A stretch of DNA of 64,000 bases. Origin: Rhizopus arrhizus (lineage: Eukaryota > Mucoromycota > Mucoromycetes > Mucorales > Rhizopodaceae). Below are positions 60,896-64,000 of the stretch, in pieces. How positions within the stretch are numbered: the first letter of the stretch is position 1; every line of letters begins with the position of its first letter. The notes beneath the pieces were generated by a model. The model searched no databases and was not told where the DNA came from. It worked only from the letters and a program-made list of their open reading frames with translations. The stretch covers positions 434,001 to 498,000 of the forward strand of contig JAKZZE010000033.1 in assembly GCA_024220505.1 (NCBI GenBank), written 5' to 3'. A program made the position numbers and the translations under genes.

Positions 60896-62070
60896 ACACC
60901 ATTGTACAGTACAAGCAATTCATCTACCAATGGCTTCAAGAAATTTTGTATTTGATCATCGTTGGGCTCATGCGGTCCAGGAATAACACCTGCCAAAACG
61001 ATGTTGGAAAACTTCATACGTGTATTTCTTGGCAGATTGTTGATAGCAAGGTAAATGGCACCACTAGAATGCTTCATGTTGTCACTTGGCTGGAACCAAT
61101 CCACATTCAAGGATACCATCAATGATCTTGGTTGACTGGTAAAAATTTGCCCGTTTGAATCCACAAGCTGATTCCAAACTCTGCCATCGTATATGTCGAA
61201 CATAACATCTTCATCAACTGATCTTCTTCTCCATTGCTCAATTTGTTGTTCAAAACTGGGTCGCATAAAGAACTTTTTTAAAGTCTCAGTAATTGAGTTG
61301 TAGGGATACTCAAGCACTGGCTTTAAACTGCTGCCTGCAAAAAGAGCATTTCCACATGGTTGTGCTTGTCGATAAGGGTTGTGAGGGAAGCGTACATAGC
61401 CACAGGAGCGAGAATGCAAGCTTCCAGAAGTGTAAACGCTTCGACAAGCAGAGCAAACAAGAAAACGGGACAAACCATTGCTGGCAGTGGAATAATTGAC
61501 CATAGTACGGGCAGTAGAGATCTTTGTAGGAATCTCCATACCATGGCCAAGAGAACGGACAAAGAAGGAAAGAAAGGCCAACAAGTCTTCACCGGCTTTC
61601 ACCGAGAGGTGCTTTGCTTGAAAAAGCACAATGAACAACAGCAAGAGGTGACGAAGCTGTTCTTCATTACTCATTCCTTCCTCTTCGTCAATATTCATTC
61701 CGTCTAACAAGTTGCAAAATACATTTCAATAAATAAAACCTTTCTTATATTAAATACTTTGCTGATTAAAAATATACCTTCAGTTACTGGTTCAGGAATG
61801 GCTGATGAGTATTCGACAGTTTCCTCCCCGTTGTCGTTAGCTTCAGATACTCTTCTCGATTCTATTTTGTTTTTTTTTTTTTTTTTTTTTTTTGAAAATT
61901 AGCACGTTTGGATTTCTATTGAAAAATAAAACAAAAAAACCTCTATTTCTAACTCTGTCGATAAGTTCATGACCTCTTACAGTTCTCTTTGCAAGCATTC
62001 TGAATCCATTGGGATGGTTGCTGCATTCAGAACAGGTACAAATAATTTTGGTGGTGTTGAAGTTGTTCAT
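60896..62070 (-). pseudogene. Tnp2-type transposase, N-terminal exons only
   Basis: Exons 61941-62070, 61778-61861 and a partial exon 3 (60896-61703) correspond to exons 1-3 of the element 4 gene with the same splice sites. The frame is open to the junction with the family D element and includes SLNVDWFQPSD. The second catalytic region (NCDMPAARK) and all of exon 4 are missing, so no transposase can be made. Confidence 0.9.
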
Positions 62071-63421
62071 GTTTATATTTTTTAAATTTGGAAATAGCAA
62101 AGAAAATTGGTAGAAAGAGAAAATATGCCTGATAAAAAAAAACATGTTAAATTTAAAAAACAAAGTCGGTGCTTAAAGTAACGTTTTTTTTTTCCCTCGT
62201 TTTGTTTCATGGAATACTCTAGATGCCAAAGGCATAAGAAAAAAGGAAAGCTCAAGCACTGGTCAAATGTAAGTTTATTAAAAAAAATAACAACCAAGTC
62301 TAATGTCGATTTCTTTTTTTTTTTTTTTTTTTTTTTTTACAGTAGGAATTCCTAATGGGACACATTCGGATGATGAACATTAACCTCATGAGAGAAGCTG
62401 TTCTTTCCAACATGACAAAGCTATAAGAATATCAAACTTTTATTACTGCTTGCTGCTGAAAATTCCTCTTTGGTAACGGAAGTTGGCAATGTTAACATCT
62501 CCAATGGCTAATGGCTGATGGCTAATGGCTAATGGCTAATGGCCTAATGGCTAATGGCCTAATGGCCTAATGGCAAATTACACCCATGTGTAAACATGAG
62601 GTAAGTAATGAACCAGTGTAAGCTTAAAAACATATATTCTCTTGTATTATTTGTCATAAAAAATAATAAAGCCATCTATTTACTTGAAAAACAAAAACGC
62701 TGTACTTGTATGTGTTAATTATAACAAAATGTGAGCAAAGCTTCTTTATTTTTTTATTCTTTTTAGAATATACAAGTATTCTTTTGTTATAACATAAAAG
62801 CATTTGCATTTCTATAAAGTATATTTGCTCTAGATTATTGTTTTCATTTGAATAAGGAACCTTTTATTGCTATATTCTTTTTTTTTTTCGCTGTCTTTTT
62901 TTTTTAACTGTGTCTTTTTTTTTAACTTTGTCTTTTTTTTTTACTTTTAATCTTTCAGCTTCTTTTTTTTTTTTTACTAAACGCAACTATTTTGTTACGT
63001 TCTGTTACACATTTCCAATGAGCTTAGCTAAAGATCACAGATTGCCTTCCTAATATGTATTCTTCTGTACAAAATAATCGCACGGTGCTTTTGATTTCCG
63101 CATTTTGCCCTCAAAAATAAAAAAAATAAAATATCGGTCTTTAAACAATGGAGAGAAATACGCTTTCCAAAAAAAGATCGTTTGTAAAAAAAGACATTTC
63201 TTTAAAAACATGAATAACTCCATGAATATTTACCCTACAAATAAAATAATAACATCGTTAAATTTCTTTATTTTTTTCGCATCTAAATCTTTTTTCAAAA
63301 TTCGAAAATGATCAATACAGCAAGATTTAATTTTTTTCACGAAAAAAAGTAACAATTTGTTACCCAAACGAAGAGCAATCTTGCGCAATCCGGTACCTAA
63401 TTGGAACGATTATTTGCAGTG
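60896..63421. mobile_element. Partial CACTA-like element, right part, closely related to element 4
   Basis: Nearly identical to 52092-54619 (offset about 8802) with scattered substitutions and small repeat-number changes. It ends ATTATTTGCAGTG at 63421. It begins inside transposase exon 3 at the TA used by the family D element. 62071-63421 is gene-free upstream sequence with the palindrome and TAATGGC repeats. Confidence 0.9.
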
Positions 63422-63424
63422 AGC

Positions 63425-64000
63425 CACTGCACATAATTGTTATTTACAAAGTATGATAGTCCTCAGATATACAGTGGGTCAAAAAACTGCACCAACCTAA
63501 CCTAATTTTTCGGAAATAAGAGCATAGGTCTGTCAGTTTTATAGCAAACATTATGAAACTTGAACCAAACAAAGTTAATACTATTATAATTTATTGACAA
63601 AAATTTCAAAGTCAGAAGCTGAGTATACACTTAAAGCGCGCCCAGAAAAAAGCGGAGGTCGGTTGGTGCAGTTTTTTGACTTTCTTAAAATCGAGTGGAT
63701 CCACCCTTTTCTGCTAATACTGCTTGTATTCTGGCGGGCAAATTGTCTATATATTTGATGCATTGTTTCTTAGTAAACGAATTCCATTCATTTTCGACTC
63801 TTTCCCACAGTTCATGGATGCTGGTCGCCCTATTATCATACATGCTCAGCTTTAACTTCAAATGATGCCATACATGTTCAACAGGATTAAGATCTGGACT
63901 TTGTGATGGTCAATCGTCAATGTAAACCATGCCCCTATCTTTCATTCATTGCGTTGTGAACTTTGATCGATGTTTACGATCATTGTCGTGCTGAAATACC
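63425..64000 (+). mobile_element. Start of another CACTA-like element, element 0 family, cut by the window
   Basis: It starts CACTGCACATAATTGTTATT, the reverse complement of the right end of element 0 (5300-5319), and the match continues to 63471. AGC lies between it and the CAGTG of the previous element. At the TA 63470-63471 a family C Tc1 element is inserted; the remainder lies outside the window. Confidence 0.8.
63472..64000 (-). pseudogene. Tc1/mariner element, family C, decayed copy, incomplete at window end
   Basis: Starts CAGTGGGTCAAAAAACTGC like the intact copy at 15116 and has its 213-bp inverted repeat up to about 63686. The minus strand then encodes the transposase C-terminus. 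Compared with 15517-16539 it has TGA where Trp codons stand, in WPSQSP (near 63910) and in QWMKD (near 63945), so it is inactive. The changes are G to A on the coding strand. Confidence 0.9.

Overview
The window reads as AT-rich nuclear DNA of an early-diverging fungus, most likely Mucoromycota/Mucorales. This is inferred from short GT-AG introns of about 70 bp, fungal-type tRNA genes, and transposase families typical of such genomes. No ordinary host protein gene is recognisable. The only host genes I can support are two divergent tRNA genes: tRNA-Pro(UGG) on the minus strand at 1341-1412 and tRNA-Leu(CAG) on the plus strand at 54676-54756. Almost everything else is transposable-element DNA, much of it nested.

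Layout. 1-1340 holds solo-LTR-like repeats. Ten bases upstream of tRNA-Pro lies a complete Ty3-type LTR retrotransposon (1423-11850). Its 5' LTR is split by a CACTA-like DNA transposon (1468-5319) that carries one four-exon gene. From 11902 to 54619 six CACTA-like elements stand almost end to end, starting CACTG and ending CAGTG (or a degraded form of it): A (11902-14634), 1 (14637-23285), 2 (23289-32623), 3a (32627-44339), 3b (44340-47106) and 4 (47116-54619). Elements 1, 2 and 4 are large and carry two convergent genes. A, 3a and 3b are gene-less deletion derivatives. After the three-base duplications are counted, the array begins about 57 bp upstream of tRNA-Pro and ends 56 bp upstream of tRNA-Leu, so about 53 kb of transposon fills what was probably a gap of roughly 110 bp between two divergent tRNA genes.

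The two-gene element is the most interesting system here. One gene is a four-exon Tnp2/Plavaka-type (CACTA superfamily) transposase of about 885 aa, open in elements 1 and 4. The other is a convergent four-exon gene of about 355 aa with a Pro/Ala/Gln-rich N-terminus and a conserved C-terminus containing Trp-Ala-Phe. It has no function I can recognise. A far diverged paralogue with the same four-exon, phase-0 layout is the only gene of the element inside the Ty3 LTR. By analogy with plant En/Spm (TnpA plus TnpD), the second protein could be a DNA-binding partner acting on the 33-bp subterminal repeats, but that is inference.

Element 3a is a nest: a Mutator-like element with about 500-bp inverted repeats and a 9-bp target duplication (35125-44169), holding a solo LTR (36283-43330), holding a Tc1 relic (36508-43094), which in turn holds another Tc1 relic, a different Tc1 element and an intact DD34E element (41037-42718). 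Five Tc1/mariner-type families are present; two have an intact transposase in this window (15517-16539 and 41206-42528).

Right of tRNA-Leu, 54757-58781 is a thicket of LTR-like repeats, including an inverted 575-bp partner of the repeat at 145-719. Then come a truncated Tc1 copy, a nearly intact Tc1 element, the promoter-side half of another two-gene CACTA element (60896-63421), and the start of a further CACTA element interrupted by a Tc1 copy that runs off the window.
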